From an uncultured Lachnospiraceae bacterium (GTDB taxonomy: Bacteria > Bacillota > Clostridia > Lachnospirales > Lachnospiraceae), in NCBI GenBank assembly GCA_947600145.1, contig CANQGA010000011.1:1-36046 (forward strand): 36,046 nt of DNA, read 5' to 3'. Made by a program: the position numbers and the translations under genes. Position 1 is the first letter of the stretch; the number at the start of each line of letters is the position of its first letter. The notes under the pieces were generated by a model that had not been told where the DNA came from, searched no databases, and worked only from the letters and a program-made list of their open reading frames with translations. This document shows positions 34,000 to 36,046 of this stretch, piece after piece.

Positions 34000-35856
34000 T
34001 CACGCCTGGTAATACTGCGCCTGAGCGTGCCAGAGCTTCGCGTAAAGCCCCTTCCGCTCAAGAAGCGCCTCATGGGTCCCCTCCTCCGCAAGCCTTCCTT
34101 CGTCAAACACGAAAACCCGGTCGCAGAAACGGCAGCTGGACAGGCGGTGGGAAATGTAGACGGCTCCTTTTCCGCTGGTGAAGCGGTCCATCCGCCGGTA
34201 GATATCCGCCTCCGCCACAGCGTCCAGGGCAGAGGTGGGCTCATCCAGTATCACGCAGGGGGCGTCCTTATAGAGGCAGCGGGCGATGGCCACTTTCTGG
34301 GATTCGCCGCCGGACAGCTCCACGCCGTCCTCGGAATAATACTGGAACAGAAGCGTATCCATGCCGTCCTTAAACTCCCGCAGCCGCTGTCCGAACCCGG
34401 CCTGCTCCAGGGCTGTTTTCACCCGGTCCTCAGAATAATCGCCGGACGCTGCCACATTTTCCCCGAGCTTAAAGGAAAAGAGCTGGTAATCCTGGAATAC
34501 GGTGGAGAAAAACCGCAGGTAGTCCTCATAGTTATATTCCCGGATATCCGTGCCGTTTAAGAGGATCCGTCCCTCCTGGGGATCGTAGAGACGGCAGAGC
34601 AGCTTGATCCACGTGCTCTTGCCGGAGCCGTTGCGGCCGACGACCGCGATCTTCTCACCCTTGCGGAAGCTGCAGCTGATGCGGGAAAGGCTGGGCGCGG
34701 CGGCCCCCGGATACGTAAATGTCACATTCTGAAACTCGAAGCAGTAACCGTTTTTGATCTCGTCGGTAACCGGCTTCGTCCCCTCCGCCGTGCGGTTTGG
34801 CAGTTCCAGATAGGCAAAATAATCATCCAGATAGGCGCCGTTCTGCAGAAACGCCCGGATCACATCGAAAAGTCCCGTGATACCCCTCCCCAGCTGAGCC
34901 ACCATACCGGTATAGCGCAGGATACTGCCGGGTCCGAACGCGCCGCAGACTGCCTTTAAGCCCACAAACAGATAGATCAAAAGGTCAAAGCCGCGGCCGA
35001 TCAGCGTGTCCGCCGCTTCAAACGGCCGGGTCGCGGCCGTAAACGCCTCATAACGCGGGATCACCCGGTCCGTGATCTCCTTAAGCCTCCCAAAAGCCAG
35101 TCCGCTTCCGCCGAAGATCCGAAGGTCTTTTCCGTTCTTATACTGAGCGCAGCAGGCGTCGGCGACGCCGTAAAGCTGATTGATATCGTCCTGGCTGTCC
35201 TCTTCCCTCCGGTAAAGCAGCTTCTCGCGCCGGGCGGCCGCCCACAGGGTAAACCAGGAACTGAACGCGAAGAGTCCGAGGAAAATGAGCGGCGCCTGCC
35301 AATGGTTCAGAAACGCCGCGAGCTTCCCGCCGGACACAGCCCTGGCGGAAAAGAATTCCACCGCCAATACCAGCGAAATGCCGATGGTGATAATCGAGCT
35401 GAGAAACGCCTGAAACTCTTCCATCAGCTGCACAATGCCGTGTTCATAGAGATTCAGAGCGATCCGCATCCGCCGGGAATTGATCTCCGGGTCGGAAAGC
35501 ATGGCGTAATCCATGCCCCATGCCTTTAACGCGATGCGGCCGTCCACCGCCTGCTTCATCTCCCTGTATTTCAGCACGTCGTAGAACTGGCCGAGAAATC
35601 CGCACAGCTGCTGGGCCAGAAAATTAAACGCCACCAGGAGCACGGCCAAAAAGATGAGATGTCTCATCTGCGGCGCGGACCCCGCAAGCCCGTTTAGTAT
35701 CTCCGAGGAGAGCAAAATCCCGATATAGGGCTGAACGGCTGTAAGGACCGCCAGCGCGACCGCCGCCGGGAAGCAGGCCGGGCAGTCTTTTGCCAGGACG
35801 CGGACAGCTTTTTTCAGGCTTTCCCCGTGCATCTTTTCAGAAAATCCTTTACGCAT
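34000..35856 (-). CDS. ABC transporter, fused permease/ATP-binding (type I exporter half)
   Basis: N-terminal TM domain; VVGRNGSGKSTWIKLLCRLYDP Walker A; LSGGESQKVAIARCLYKDAPCVILDEPTSALDA. Confidence 0.92.
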   Translation of the reverse strand: MRKGFSEKMHGESLKKAVRVLAKDCPACFPAAVALAVLTAVQPYIGILLSSEILNGLAGSAPQMRHLIFLAVLLVAFNFLAQQLCGFLGQFYDVLKYREMKQAVDGRIALKAWGMDYAMLSDPEINSRRMRIALNLYEHGIVQLMEEFQAFLSSIITIGISLVLAVEFFSARAVSGGKLAAFLNHWQAPLIFLGLFAFSSWFTLWAAARREKLLYRREEDSQDDINQLYGVADACCAQYKNGKDLRIFGGSGLAFGRLKEITDRVIPRYEAFTAATRPFEAADTLIGRGFDLLIYLFVGLKAVCGAFGPGSILRYTGMVAQLGRGITGLFDVIRAFLQNGAYLDDYFAYLELPNRTAEGTKPVTDEIKNGYCFEFQNVTFTYPGAAAPSLSRISCSFRKGEKIAVVGRNGSGKSTWIKLLCRLYDPQEGRILLNGTDIREYNYEDYLRFFSTVFQDYQLFSFKLGENVAASGDYSEDRVKTALEQAGFGQRLREFKDGMDTLLFQYYSEDGVELSGGESQKVAIARCLYKDAPCVILDEPTSALDAVAEADIYRRMDRFTSGKGAVYISHRLSSCRFCDRVFVFDEGRLAEEGTHEALLERKGLYAKLWHAQAQYYQA

Positions 35857-36046
35857 CGGCGCACACCTCCCCTTCCAGTCCGGCTTCCTTCTGAAGATAA
35901 TACCTGCTCTGCAGTCCGAACATCCAGGCGTAGGTCCCGCCCCGTTCCATCAGTTCCTCATGGGTTCCTTCCTCTGTGATCCTGCCGTTCTCCATCAGAA
36001 GGATCCGGTCGCAGAAGCGGGTGCTGGCCAGCCTGTGGGAGATGAA
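35849..36046 (-). CDS. ABC transporter ATP-binding protein, C-terminal end (continues beyond the window; partner exporter half)
   Basis: FISHRLASTRFCDRILLMENGRITEEGTHEELMERGGTYAWMFGLQSRYYLQKEAGLEGEVCADA*; 8-bp overlap with the downstream gene. Confidence 0.88.
   Translation of the reverse strand, partial: FISHRLASTRFCDRILLMENGRITEEGTHEELMERGGTYAWMFGLQSRYYLQKEAGLEGEVCADA

Noticed and set aside
33882-34244. 120-aa minus ORF overlapping the ABC exporter 3' end
   Set aside because: Out-of-frame with the exporter and rich in Arg/Ser/Pro; most likely spurious.

Overview
This window looks like a Lachnospiraceae/Clostridia-type Firmicute chromosome; that is inferred from gene content (spoIVA, Rpn nuclease, CD3324 family, ETTAAA-linker lipoproteins). 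Nearly every gene is on the minus strand. Reading the minus strand from high to low coordinates, the window holds: an ABC exporter pair; a small CD3324-family HTH gene with a long structured leader; a plus-strand CBM9-like gene; an Rpn/PD-(D/E)XK nuclease; a sialidase-like beta-propeller protein; a ~20 kb carbohydrate locus; a livK + livHMGF branched-chain amino-acid transporter; spoIVA; an LCP-family gene; and a partial MBL-fold protein. The carbohydrate locus has two solute-binding proteins (one with duplicated CBM-like modules), two CUT1 permease pairs without an ATPase, an NHL-Yip1 membrane protein, a DUF5696 lipoprotein, and GH3, GH2 and GH29 enzymes. The observations I rate highest are: (i) the CD3324 leader (33734-33935), with a strong promoter, an 18-aa uORF, two interleaved perfect stems (H-type pseudoknot topology) and an SD-adjacent hairpin; (ii) the NHL-Yip1/DUF5696/dual-permease glycan uptake locus, whose GH3 + GH2 + GH29 set could fit plant-type N-glycan cores; (iii) a hairpin between livF and spoIVA that looks like both a terminator and an SD-sequestering element, with a sigma-E-like promoter in its loop; (iv) a repeated CGCCAGTGAC hairpin motif just downstream of three terminators; (v) two back-to-back giant inverted repeats after spoIVA. 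All assignments are from reading the sequence; no searches or folding programs were run.
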